A stretch of DNA of 64,000 nucleotides, taken from NCBI RefSeq assembly GCF_900114975.1, contig NZ_FOUU01000002.1, forward strand, positions 46,649 to 110,648. The letters run 5' to 3'. This stretch comes from Thermodesulforhabdus norvegica (GTDB lineage: Bacteria > Desulfobacterota > Syntrophobacteria > Syntrophobacterales > Thermodesulforhabdaceae). Made by a program: the position numbers and the translations under genes. Of the stretch, positions 27,328 through 35,653 are shown piece after piece. Position 1 is the first letter of the stretch. Each line of letters starts with the position of its first letter. The notes beneath the pieces are model-generated. The model worked only from the letters and a program-made list of their open reading frames with translations. It had not been told where the DNA came from and searched no databases.

Positions 27328-29415
27328 ATGACCTGCCGTGGGTTGATCGTCCTGCTGATCGCGGTACTGGGTTGTATCGTCCCGTTCTGTGAGGCCTACG
27401 AAAATAGAGAGGTCGTTACCTCCGTCCTTCCCGGGATAACCGTTACGGCGACGAAAACGGAGGTAGACCCCGAAACCGTTCCCTTTTCGTTTTTCTCGGT
27501 GGATAGAGAAGATATTGAGCAACAACCGGATTTTTACATGGCAAATGTGGGTGAGCTTATTCGGGATCTTCCCGGCGTTCATGTCGCGCAATACTATCCC
27601 TGGGGACCGCCTTGGATTCATCTTCGCGGTACGGGCTATTTCATAGGTCGAACCGTCTATCTGATAGACGGTCTTCCTGCCTGGTCTTTCCTTTCCACGA
27701 CGGTTCATCCCAAACACATAGAACGCGCTGATGTGCTTCTGGGCCCTTCTTCTGCTCTTTACGGAGCCAATGCATCGGGTGGCGCTGTTAATTTCATCAC
27801 CCGAGAGGGTAGAGAAGGAATGGGAGCGGTTGTTGAAATGGCTTACGGCAGCAACGACACCTACAGGCCTCATGTTCACGCCGGAGGGAAAAAAGGCAAC
27901 CTCAGGTATTTCCTGTCCTACACCGGTGATTATTCCGACGGGTACAGGATGAAACCCGTTGATGACATGATTATGCTGTGGAAGCTCGGCAAAAAGCAGT
28001 ACCTCAGGGATGCATCTCTGGAAGATAACTCTTACGAGCATTCATTCTTCTCCGGTAAGGTAAATTGGGACGGGGAGTCGGGAACAAAGGCCTGGGTGGC
28101 TTTCCATTACGCCAATCGTTATCTGGACGGAGGACAGCCAAACCTGGTCCTGAACGATCACGGCGATCAGGCTATCGTAACGGCCCATGTGGAAACCCCC
28201 ATAGCTTCTGCGGCAAAGGCCAAAGTGTCGGTAGCGTATCAATACTACGATCATCCTCAGCAGTATAACTCCGGATTATCTCTTGATGCGGATGGAAACC
28301 TTGTTCTCGATTCGTCTGTAGAAAGAAAGCGAGATTGGGAAGTTAAGCGCTATCCCGTTGAGGCTCAGGTAGATCTATGTCCCTTCAATAATATGATTTT
28401 CACGGTGGGGTCGTTCTTCAGCCGGGAAGAGGAATATCGCAGAGATGATTACCCTCAAAGCGGGACAAGTTCCCTCTATGAGGTTACCACAGACCAGTGG
28501 GCCTTCTATGTTCAGGACCAGATTCTGCTTTTGGACGGCAGGCTTTCTCTGATAGGCGGATTAAGGTACGACTACTGGAAATTTCACGACATCTTCGTGA
28601 CCCAGGCAGAGCCGCAGGAACCGGATTCAGTTTCCAAGGATACGTGGACTTACAGAGGGGGTGTAAGGTTCAGGCTCAACGACAACATTTCGTTGCATTC
28701 GTCGGCGGGAACCGCTTACTGGCCCGGCCTTCCTCTTTGGTATTTTCAGGAGATCAGGACTGGTAAGACCTGGCGTGAGGCGAATCCGGATTTAAAACCC
28801 GAAAAAACCTGGATGGTTGATGCCGGAGTTGATGGGAAGGTGCCCACAACGGGTACCGAGTTCGGTGTAACGGGTTACTACGGCAGAATAAGGGACATGG
28901 TATCCTATCGGTATGACGAAAATCCCTATGTTGAGGGGGGAACCATAATAAGAACGCAAAACCTTGGAGAGGCCGAAATCTACGGTGTGGAATTATATGC
29001 CAGACAGAAAATCACGGAAAATTTGAGGCTTCAGGCTTCGCTTACGTTAAATCATTCGGAAATAGTTGAGGACCCGAAGAATGAAGGCAACGAACTCAGG
29101 AATGCCCCGGATTACTGGGGTAGTGTGGGCCTTTACTACGAAAATCCCGAGTTGCTGAACTGCAGTCTAATTGTTCGCTTTTCCGATGATCGCTATTACG
29201 ACGACGAGAATACGGAACTCCCCTTTTTCCACATGAAGTCTTACAAGACGGTTGACGTGAAGGTATGGAGAGACTGGCAGATCGCTCGCCGATGGATTTT
29301 AACGACCTCTATTTCGGCAGTGAACATCTTCGATGAAGATTACGAAACGGAAATTGTTTATGTCAACCCGGGGCGGTACATCGAAGGTGCGGTGGGGATC
29401 CGGTGGTTGTTCTGA
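27328..29415 (+). CDS. TonB-dependent outer-membrane receptor
   Basis: A 695-residue outer-membrane receptor. AAGGAGG is 5 bases before the ATG; the TTG start of the longer frame lies inside the terminator and is rejected. A signal peptide ends near CEAYEN. The segment GITVTATKTE is TonB-box-like. The plug domain shows GELIRDLPGVHV, IHLRGTGYFIGRTVYLIDG and LLGPSSALYGANASGGAVNF. The rest is beta-barrel ending in aromatic Phe (GIRWLF). It takes up a substrate across the outer membrane using the proton motive force. The downstream binding-protein transporter should carry the same substrate on; a nickel or other metal complex is the best guess. Confidence 0.93.
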   Translation: MTCRGLIVLLIAVLGCIVPFCEAYENREVVTSVLPGITVTATKTEVDPETVPFSFFSVDREDIEQQPDFYMANVGELIRDLPGVHVAQYYPWGPPWIHLRGTGYFIGRTVYLIDGLPAWSFLSTTVHPKHIERADVLLGPSSALYGANASGGAVNFITREGREGMGAVVEMAYGSNDTYRPHVHAGGKKGNLRYFLSYTGDYSDGYRMKPVDDMIMLWKLGKKQYLRDASLEDNSYEHSFFSGKVNWDGESGTKAWVAFHYANRYLDGGQPNLVLNDHGDQAIVTAHVETPIASAAKAKVSVAYQYYDHPQQYNSGLSLDADGNLVLDSSVERKRDWEVKRYPVEAQVDLCPFNNMIFTVGSFFSREEEYRRDDYPQSGTSSLYEVTTDQWAFYVQDQILLLDGRLSLIGGLRYDYWKFHDIFVTQAEPQEPDSVSKDTWTYRGGVRFRLNDNISLHSSAGTAYWPGLPLWYFQEIRTGKTWREANPDLKPEKTWMVDAGVDGKVPTTGTEFGVTGYYGRIRDMVSYRYDENPYVEGGTIIRTQNLGEAEIYGVELYARQKITENLRLQASLTLNHSEIVEDPKNEGNELRNAPDYWGSVGLYYENPELLNCSLIVRFSDDRYYDDENTELPFFHMKSYKTVDVKVWRDWQIARRWILTTSISAVNIFDEDYETEIVYVNPGRYIEGAVGIRWLF

Positions 29416-30935
29416 AAGCCTCCATAACAGGGGGTAACCGGAAGATAAAAAGCTCGGCCTTCTTGCCGGTCTTCCTTCTTCTGTGTGTCCACAGTATTTC
29501 GATTTGCGCCGGCGTCAACGAGGGTACCCTGATTATCGGCATAGGAAGAAATTTTTACGAAGGCCCGGAAAGTGCAACTTTTTTGCACGGTTCGACCAGA
29601 ACCTGGGAAGCTCTTGTGGATCTGGACTCCGACTTTCGCCCCGTTCCATGGCTGGCCCAATCCTGGAGCCACAACCGGGACTATACCGAGTGGAAGTTCA
29701 CGTTGAGAAAAAACGTCAGGTTTCACAACGGAGACCTTCTTACTGCCGATCACGTAATTGCCAATATTAAAAGGCTTAAACTCAACCCGAAATATGACCC
29801 CCTCGACAGGTATGGCATCGTTGAAAAGCTTTACGCGCTCGATGATCTGAACATTCTTTTTTTACTGAAAAGGTCCTGTTTGAACTTCCCTCAGTTAATT
29901 TCGTACTACGGAAGCCCTATTTTGCATCCCGGCGGATGGGATGCCGAAGGGAAAATAAAGCGGTTTATCGCCACAGGGCCTTACAGACTTGTGGAAGTCA
30001 GGAAGATCTGGGAAGAATCAATCGTTCTTGAGCGGAATGATCGGTATTGGGGAAGGATTCCTCCCTACGCCCGGGTGATTTTCCGTTCTATTCCGGACCC
30101 TCATGCTCGTTTAAACGCTCTTCTTGCAGGAACGATCGATGCGATACTCGACGTCGGAGGAATTTTACCCCATCAGAAGAAGGTTTTGATCCGTAGTCCT
30201 GGCATAGCGGTTAAAACGTCCAGGGTTGCTACGACTCATTACCTGATACCGAATAACCGGGCTTATCCTTTCAGCAATGAAAAATTCCGCAGATGGTTTG
30301 CATCGTCGGTGGACAGGGAACTCGTTGTTGAAACCATAATGGAAGGGCATGGCAGGGTTGCGTATGATCCTTATAGCGATCTTAATTGCCGGTGGAGTTT
30401 TTCTTCGGTGTCCTTCAGGGCCGTGCCCTTTCCCGAAGAGGAGGTGCTTCCGCAGATTGATAAGCCCGTGCTTATTCTCCTTCATGCCGGAACCGTACAG
30501 AGGTGGCCTTATAGAGAAATAGCCGAATATGTTGCTTCTATTCTGAGATCGAAGGGCTTAAAAACGGAGATTTTCGTTGCGGAAAAGGCCCTTTATTTCG
30601 CTCTATTAAAAGACGGAAGCTATAACCTTACCATAATGCCCTTTACTCTGATGACCGGTGATCCCTGCCTGTTCTATTCCGCCTTCTTATATTCAAAAGG
30701 GATCAGGAATACCGGTTGGAAGTGCCCGTGTGTGGATATGTTGATTGATCGGGCAAATGCCACAAAAAGTGTTTCGGAAAAGAGGGTAATATACAGGAAC
30801 CTTCAGAAACTCATTGCGACTCACGCTCTAATCATTCCTCTATTTCACGAAGAGACCCTTTATGCTTACAGGAAGTCCTCAGGTGCTATAGGGATGGATG
30901 CGCTTTTTAGACCTTTTTATGAAGAGGGAGCCTGA
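29403..30935 (+). CDS. family 5 extracellular solute-binding protein (NikA/DppA type)
   Basis: A 510-residue periplasmic binding protein of the SBP_bac_5 family, with an N-terminal signal peptide (basic GGNRKIKSS, hydrophobic FLPVFLLLCVHSISICAG). Family features are TWEALVDLDSDFRPVPWLAQSW, WKFTLRKNVRFHNGD, and FIATGPYRLVEV. The family binds peptides, heme, or nickel and metallophore complexes. The start is a GTG that overlaps the TonB receptor gene by 13 bp, with GTGGGG just upstream. Tight coupling to a TonB receptor and the gene order A-x-B-C-DE resemble nikABCDE-like or cnt-like metallophore importers. Confidence 0.88.
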   Translation: MVVLKASITGGNRKIKSSAFLPVFLLLCVHSISICAGVNEGTLIIGIGRNFYEGPESATFLHGSTRTWEALVDLDSDFRPVPWLAQSWSHNRDYTEWKFTLRKNVRFHNGDLLTADHVIANIKRLKLNPKYDPLDRYGIVEKLYALDDLNILFLLKRSCLNFPQLISYYGSPILHPGGWDAEGKIKRFIATGPYRLVEVRKIWEESIVLERNDRYWGRIPPYARVIFRSIPDPHARLNALLAGTIDAILDVGGILPHQKKVLIRSPGIAVKTSRVATTHYLIPNNRAYPFSNEKFRRWFASSVDRELVVETIMEGHGRVAYDPYSDLNCRWSFSSVSFRAVPFPEEEVLPQIDKPVLILLHAGTVQRWPYREIAEYVASILRSKGLKTEIFVAEKALYFALLKDGSYNLTIMPFTLMTGDPCLFYSAFLYSKGIRNTGWKCPCVDMLIDRANATKSVSEKRVIYRNLQKLIATHALIIPLFHEETLYAYRKSSGAIGMDALFRPFYEEGA

Positions 30936-30941
30936 ACGTAG

Positions 30942-31793
30942 ATGCACCCGGAAGATCTCGTGAAAGATCGGTTCTGGAGGCACATTATCGACGAATTACA
31001 CCAGAACAATTTCATACTTAAAAGCCAGAAATTACATCCCCGACGATGGGCTCTTTTTTACGATCGTGCTGCTACATTAATACACAAGCTGTGGGGAGAT
31101 CCCGATGCCGTTGCCGCTCTAATCGTGGACCAGCTTGAAAAACAGGATCTTCTCTCTTCGGGTGGTTCTGTCGTCGATCTGGGTTGTGGGACGGGCCTGT
31201 TAACTCTAGAACTGGCAAGGCGTGGTTATCGTGTCCTGGCCGTGGATTCATCTGCGGAGATGATAAATTTTTTGAAAAAACGCTTGTCCGGAGGTATGCA
31301 GGTCGAAACGGTGTGTTCCGACTTCCTTGCCTTTTGTCCTTCTGTACCTTACGACCTGTGTATTGCAATGAACTTTCCACCGCTTTTTTCCGTACGGGGT
31401 GTCTCTCAGGTGGAAAGATATGCCTCTGTTCGATGCTCGATTACGCTTGTGGATGAAGCCTTGAATGCCGATCTTGAATTCAGGCGTAAAGTTGCCGTTG
31501 ATGTTCTCCGTGTAAAGCCTCCAAACACCGGACGGTTGCTTGTGCTGTGGCTCGTCGGACTTCTTTTGAGCAGGAACATCCTGCCCAATATGAAGACCCT
31601 AGAATGTAGTTCAAGAGTGGAAATTGAAATAAAGGAGCTTCTGGAATTCTATAAGCTCTATTTTGCAATCTTTGGAGTAAAAAATACCACAACAGAAAGA
31701 TTGTTTCCCTTGCTTCTTAGCAGGAATACCGGCGAGACCTCTCAGGTGACATGGGAGCGAAATATGAGGTTTTGCTTGATCTGGTGGTGGTAG
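30942..31793 (+). CDS. SAM-dependent methyltransferase inside the uptake operon
   Basis: A 283-residue class I methyltransferase. Motif I is VVDLGCGTGLLTLELARRG near residue 78, followed by RVLAVDSSAEMINFLKKR. The C-terminal 100 residues show no clear family match. It sits 6 bp after the binding-protein gene and directly before the permease genes, so co-expression is certain in practice. A methyltransferase inside a Nik-like operon may modify a metal ligand or a substrate after uptake; this is inference. The end is in frame with a run of Trp (FCLIWWW), possibly a slightly extended C-terminus. Confidence 0.85.
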   Translation: MHPEDLVKDRFWRHIIDELHQNNFILKSQKLHPRRWALFYDRAATLIHKLWGDPDAVAALIVDQLEKQDLLSSGGSVVDLGCGTGLLTLELARRGYRVLAVDSSAEMINFLKKRLSGGMQVETVCSDFLAFCPSVPYDLCIAMNFPPLFSVRGVSQVERYASVRCSITLVDEALNADLEFRRKVAVDVLRVKPPNTGRLLVLWLVGLLLSRNILPNMKTLECSSRVEIEIKELLEFYKLYFAIFGVKNTTTERLFPLLLSRNTGETSQVTWERNMRFCLIWWW

Positions 31794-31801
31794 TAGAAAT
31801 T

Positions 31802-32752
31802 ATGGTGTCTGTGAAGCTTTCGTGGGTTTTCGTGAAGCTTCTTCGACTTCTTTCCATAGTGTCGGCCGTTGTGCTCATATGCTTTGTTATTGAAACGCTT
31901 CTTCCGGGTGATCCGGCCGAAGCCGTTCTTGCGGGTATTTCGGATGCGCCCGACCCTGAGAAGCTGCGTCAAATGCAGGAGTATCTAAAAACCGACGTTC
32001 ATCCTTTTCATAGGGCTCTGGAATGGCTTAGAGGCATCATGGTGCTGGATTTCGGGGTTTCCTATCGATCTGGTGAGCCTGTACTTGACGAAATAGCCAG
32101 GCGTATTCCTGTGACTTTTGCTCTAACCTTTTTGACGGTGAGCTGGGTTATCCCCATGTCCCTCCTGGGAGCCTGGATTATGGTGAGGGATCGGTTCCGG
32201 GTGGGCTTACTGTTCAGGGGCCTTGCCTACGCAGGGTTGGTCGTTCCGGCTTACCTTCTGGGGAGCATTATACTCCTTCTGGCAGGAGTTCTTCACTCCA
32301 ATGTTGCTTACGAAGGTGTGAATTCTCTCCTGTTCGCCTCTTTTACCCTCGGGCTTCCTATGTGCGGATTTTATACTTACATCAGTCGGGGGTTTATGCT
32401 GGACATACTTTTTTCGGAATACCTGCGCTTTGCCTATGCAAAGGGCTTATCCGAGTGGAAGGTCTTTTTAGGGCATGTGCTACCTGCACTTTTGCCGCAG
32501 ATATTGGTCCTCTGGTTCATGAGTATCGGGCGACTCCTTGGAGGCTCCGTTGTCGTGGAAGTGCTTTTCGGTCTGCCCGGAATTGGTGAACTTTTTGTCG
32601 AGGCCGTGGCTTCCAGGGATTATCCCGTTATTCAGGCTCTGATTTTTTTGAGCGGCTGTTCAGTGGGAATTTTGATGGAGCTTTCCGATTTTTTGTTGCC
32701 CCTGCTGAATCCAAGGATACAACCCGATAAAGCCCGCAGTTATTTGTTATGA
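31802..32752 (+). CDS. ABC transporter permease, DppB/NikB type
   Basis: An inner-membrane permease of 316 residues with six hydrophobic segments. The N-terminus LSWVFVKLLRLLSIV, the loop LPGDPAEAVLAG, the segment GVSYRSGEPVLDEIARRIPVTFAL and the EAA-loop AYAKGLSEWKVFLGHVLPALLP are all typical of the BPD_transp_1 family, NikB/DppB branch. The ATG at 31802 is chosen; the longer frame from 31751 would overlap the methyltransferase gene by 43 bp. Its stop overlaps the ATG of the second permease (ATGA). Confidence 0.92.
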   Translation: MVSVKLSWVFVKLLRLLSIVSAVVLICFVIETLLPGDPAEAVLAGISDAPDPEKLRQMQEYLKTDVHPFHRALEWLRGIMVLDFGVSYRSGEPVLDEIARRIPVTFALTFLTVSWVIPMSLLGAWIMVRDRFRVGLLFRGLAYAGLVVPAYLLGSIILLLAGVLHSNVAYEGVNSLLFASFTLGLPMCGFYTYISRGFMLDILFSEYLRFAYAKGLSEWKVFLGHVLPALLPQILVLWFMSIGRLLGGSVVVEVLFGLPGIGELFVEAVASRDYPVIQALIFLSGCSVGILMELSDFLLPLLNPRIQPDKARSYLL

Positions 32753-33546
32753 AGACAATAATTCTGCATGTGGTTTTTGTTCTGGGAGGTCTGATAGTCT
32801 TTGCTTTGATTTCTCCATCAATGGCTCCCAATGATCCTTCCAGAATTTCGTTAGCGGACCGGTTCAGGCCTCCCTGTCCGGAATATCCTCTGGGGACCGA
32901 CGCCCTCGGGCGCTGTCATTTATCAAGATCCTTAACGGCCGCCCGAACAACCATCGGCAGGGGTATCATTGCAAGCCTTTGCTCCCTCCTGGGTGGAGTT
33001 CTTATTTATTGTATTGCTCGGTTGGGCGGAAGGTGGCTCGGCTTAGTAGTCATGACGGTTAACGACGCACTTCTTGCCGTCCCGTCGATTTTCATCGTTT
33101 TGGGGCTAATTTCCGCCAAAGGCGGTGCTGATGTAACTGCAATAATGGGCATCGGTCTTTACGGGGTGCCCTGGTGGGTACGATTCTTAAGTCATGTTGT
33201 ACCTTCTGCTTATGAGAGAGATTTCGTCGTGGCAACACGTGTGGCAGGTGTTAGAGGTTTTCGTCTGATGTGCCATTGCGTGATGCCCTGTATCGTACCT
33301 CCGATCATGACGGCCTTCCTTATTCGCACGGCAAGATTTATGCTGCTTTTTGGGACTGTAGGCTTCATCGGTTTTGCCGGGTTCGCTTCAATTCCCGAAT
33401 GGGGTGGTATGCTGAGAGAGGGCATACCGTACCTTCATAGGGCACCATGGCTTATTCTTGGTCCTTTCGCGGGGTTTACGATCTGCGGGGGGATACTGGT
33501 TTTTAGTGCCGACCGGATATCTCGCCTTTCTCCCGGGGATTCATGA
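32749..33546 (+). CDS. ABC transporter permease, DppC/NikC type
   Basis: A 265-residue second permease. Typical points are the N-terminal SPSMAPNDPSRISLADRF and the YPLGTDALGRCHLSRS motif (the DppC/NikC signature LGTDxxGRDxxSR), the EAA-loop ATRVAGVRGFRLMCHCVMP, and EWGGMLREGIPYL near the end. The usual Asp of GRD is Cys here (GRC). It overlaps both neighbours by ATGA junctions, showing tight translational coupling with the permease and the ATPase. Confidence 0.92.
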   Translation: MKTIILHVVFVLGGLIVFALISPSMAPNDPSRISLADRFRPPCPEYPLGTDALGRCHLSRSLTAARTTIGRGIIASLCSLLGGVLIYCIARLGGRWLGLVVMTVNDALLAVPSIFIVLGLISAKGGADVTAIMGIGLYGVPWWVRFLSHVVPSAYERDFVVATRVAGVRGFRLMCHCVMPCIVPPIMTAFLIRTARFMLLFGTVGFIGFAGFASIPEWGGMLREGIPYLHRAPWLILGPFAGFTICGGILVFSADRISRLSPGDS

Positions 33547-35090
33547 AAGCTCTGATTGTTGAGAACCTGAAGATCGGCATTTCCTTCGGAGATAAAAAGA
33601 AAATAATTGTGGAAAATGGCGATTTCTCTGTTGAAAATGCCGAAATTGTGGGCTTTCTGGGCGAAAGCGGCTCCGGCAAGACAACCATAGCCCATGCCCT
33701 TTGCGGCCTTTTGAACATCCTTCCCTATCGCACCTATTCAAGGCTGGTCCCGGAAGTTGAAAGTGGGATAATCAGGTTTGTGGAAGGCTGTGCTATCGAT
33801 ATTGCCAGAAATCCCGACAAATTACGATCACTCCTGGGAAGGGGTATATTCCTTATGCCTCAGAGCCCTTCGGCATGTCTCAATCCCTATAGAACCGTGG
33901 GGGAGCAGATAAGGGAAGTGGCAGGTAATCAAAATGTTGGATTGTACCTCGAAGAAGTGGGTCTTTCCCGTGTCTATGCCGGGTTTTATCCCCATCAGCT
34001 CAGCGGCGGGATGAAGCGACGGGTTCTCATTGCCATGGCCCGGGCTCTCGGTCCCAGGGTTCTTATTGCCGATGAACCTACGGAAGGACTTGATGCAGAA
34101 ACCAAAGAAGAAATGCTCCGCCTCTTTGTGAAACTCGTGAAAGAAAGTGAAACGGCCATCCTGATTATTACCCATGATTTGGAAAGCCTGGAGATGCTTC
34201 AGGAATTGGGCGGAGTGTCCCCCTTAAAAACTCTTTTGCTTTTCTCAAAGAAAATTATAAGGGGTACACTTCCAGAAGTAGTCAACTTACTCAACAGGAG
34301 CGGTCAGAGCTTTGAGACGAACCTTTTACTGCCTGACATTCCCCCGTGCAGGAAGGATGGGGGAGGATTGTTGCAGGTTCACCACCTGACGAAGTCTTAC
34401 CCTTCTGTCGGAAGGGTACTTGACTCTGTTTCCTTTGAAATAAGTCCCGGAGAACGCGTTGGTCTGATCGGGCCCTCCGGTTCGGGAAAAACCACCCTGA
34501 TAAGGTGTGTGGGAGGAGTAGAAAAGCCCGATGCAGGGAAAATCACCTGGAAGGGATCTTCCCTTATACCTTTTCCTTATAAATTTAGACGGGACATTCA
34601 GATTATATGGCAGGATCCTTATACCACGCTTCCACCGCACAGGCCTGTCAGAAAAATTATCGAAGAGCCTATTAAATCCGATGCCCACTCCGGAAAACGA
34701 TGTGAAACGACAGTTCATCAAATATGCAATTTCCTAGGTATAAAAGCGAAGCTACTCGATCAGTATCCCTGGCAATTGAGTGGAGGAGAGGCTCAGAGGG
34801 TTGCCATTGCCAGAAGCATCGTAACGTATCCCCGCTGTGTTCTTGCGGACGAACCCCTCAACGGTTTGCACCTTCCCGAGAAACGAAGACTTCTTTTGCT
34901 TCTCGGAGAACTATTTAACTTCTGGGGTGTCTCACTTCTCGTGGTATCTCACCACATGGAAACCGTACATGCCTTAACAGAACGAGTCATGATACTCAGA
35001 GAAGGACGAATTGGGCATGACCCTGTCAGTCTCCCATGTCCTCCAGCCGCTCTTTCTTTCGGTAAACCGTACCCTGAAAGAGTGCAATAA
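33543..35090 (+). CDS. double ATPase subunit (DppD-DppF / NikD-NikE fused)
   Basis: A 515-residue protein with two ABC ATPase domains in one chain. Domain 1: Walker A GESGSGKTTI near residue 41, signature LSGGMKRRVLIAMAR, Walker B VLIADEPTEGLDAE. Domain 2 from about residue 280: Walker A GPSGSGKTTLIR, signature LSGGEAQRVAIARSI, Walker B CVLADEPLNGLH with the switch His in VSHHMETV. In most Opp/Dpp/Nik systems the two ATPases are separate genes, so the fusion is less common. It energises import through the two permeases. Its last 65 bp overlap the convergent thioesterase gene. Confidence 0.92.
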   Translation: MKALIVENLKIGISFGDKKKIIVENGDFSVENAEIVGFLGESGSGKTTIAHALCGLLNILPYRTYSRLVPEVESGIIRFVEGCAIDIARNPDKLRSLLGRGIFLMPQSPSACLNPYRTVGEQIREVAGNQNVGLYLEEVGLSRVYAGFYPHQLSGGMKRRVLIAMARALGPRVLIADEPTEGLDAETKEEMLRLFVKLVKESETAILIITHDLESLEMLQELGGVSPLKTLLLFSKKIIRGTLPEVVNLLNRSGQSFETNLLLPDIPPCRKDGGGLLQVHHLTKSYPSVGRVLDSVSFEISPGERVGLIGPSGSGKTTLIRCVGGVEKPDAGKITWKGSSLIPFPYKFRRDIQIIWQDPYTTLPPHRPVRKIIEEPIKSDAHSGKRCETTVHQICNFLGIKAKLLDQYPWQLSGGEAQRVAIARSIVTYPRCVLADEPLNGLHLPEKRRLLLLLGELFNFWGVSLLVVSHHMETVHALTERVMILREGRIGHDPVSLPCPPAALSFGKPYPERVQ

Positions 35091-35436
35091 GTCCCTCCCG
35101 GTCGTGGATGACCCGGATTGCATAGGTGGCAAGCCGTGGCGACAGGGATATCTCCTCCGCTTCAGCGTATAGAGTGCCCGATGAGACCGCCTTAAAATAG
35201 GAAATGGTTGCGTTTATGGCCAGGGCAACCTGACCGTGAGAGTTCGATGCCACGGCGAAAACCAGGTCTGCAAGAGTGAATATGGCCGCTCCGTGCACTA
35301 TGCCCACTCCGTTGAGGTGGAAATCCCTTATGACCATTCTGGCTTTTGCATAACCCGGAGCAGCTTCAAGAATCTCAATTCCTGCATGAGCGGCATAGCG
35401 ATCTCGGGAAAAGTATTTCTTAAGAAAGTCTTGCAC
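35026..35436 (-). CDS. PaaI/hotdog-fold thioesterase
   Basis: A 136-residue hotdog-fold thioesterase of the PaaI type. The family motif is LNGVGIVHGAAIFTLADLVFAVASNS, with the HGG-like HGA (the Gly is Ala here), and the rest of the fold is complete (INATISYFKAV, GTLYAEAEEISLSPRLATYAI). It hydrolyses acyl-CoA thioesters; the natural substrate is unknown. It reads toward the uptake operon, and its 3' end overlaps the end of the ATPase gene by 65 bp. Both ends look genuine, so the overlap seems real. Confidence 0.88.
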   Translation of the reverse strand: MQDFLKKYFSRDRYAAHAGIEILEAAPGYAKARMVIRDFHLNGVGIVHGAAIFTLADLVFAVASNSHGQVALAINATISYFKAVSSGTLYAEAEEISLSPRLATYAIRVIHDREGLIALFQGTVYRKKERLEDMGD

Positions 35437-35560
35437 TTTTTTCCTCCTGATTTCCTTAAGGTTGACGCAAGCACAGGACTTAAAACGATATTACTACAAC
35501 GAATTAAGGACCTTTTGTAAGGTTTTTTAAGCATCTCTCTCCCTGCGCTTTTTTTAACGG

Positions 35561-35589
35561 TTGACCTGCGTCTTTGCCGTTGATAATGT
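35561..35589 (+). promoter_or_regulatory. candidate promoter for chemoreceptor gene
   Basis: TTGACC at 35561-35566, a 17-base spacer, and TAATGT at 35584-35589, about 65 bp before the chemoreceptor start. It looks sigma70-like, with a fair -10. No flagellar sigma28-type box (TAAA...GCCGATAA) was noticed in the same gap. Confidence 0.5.
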
Positions 35590-35653
35590 GAGTGCCGCAA
35601 GGCCTGTGCGGGCTTGGCTTTCCGGAGGAAAATTTTTCTTAAGTGGAGGGGTT

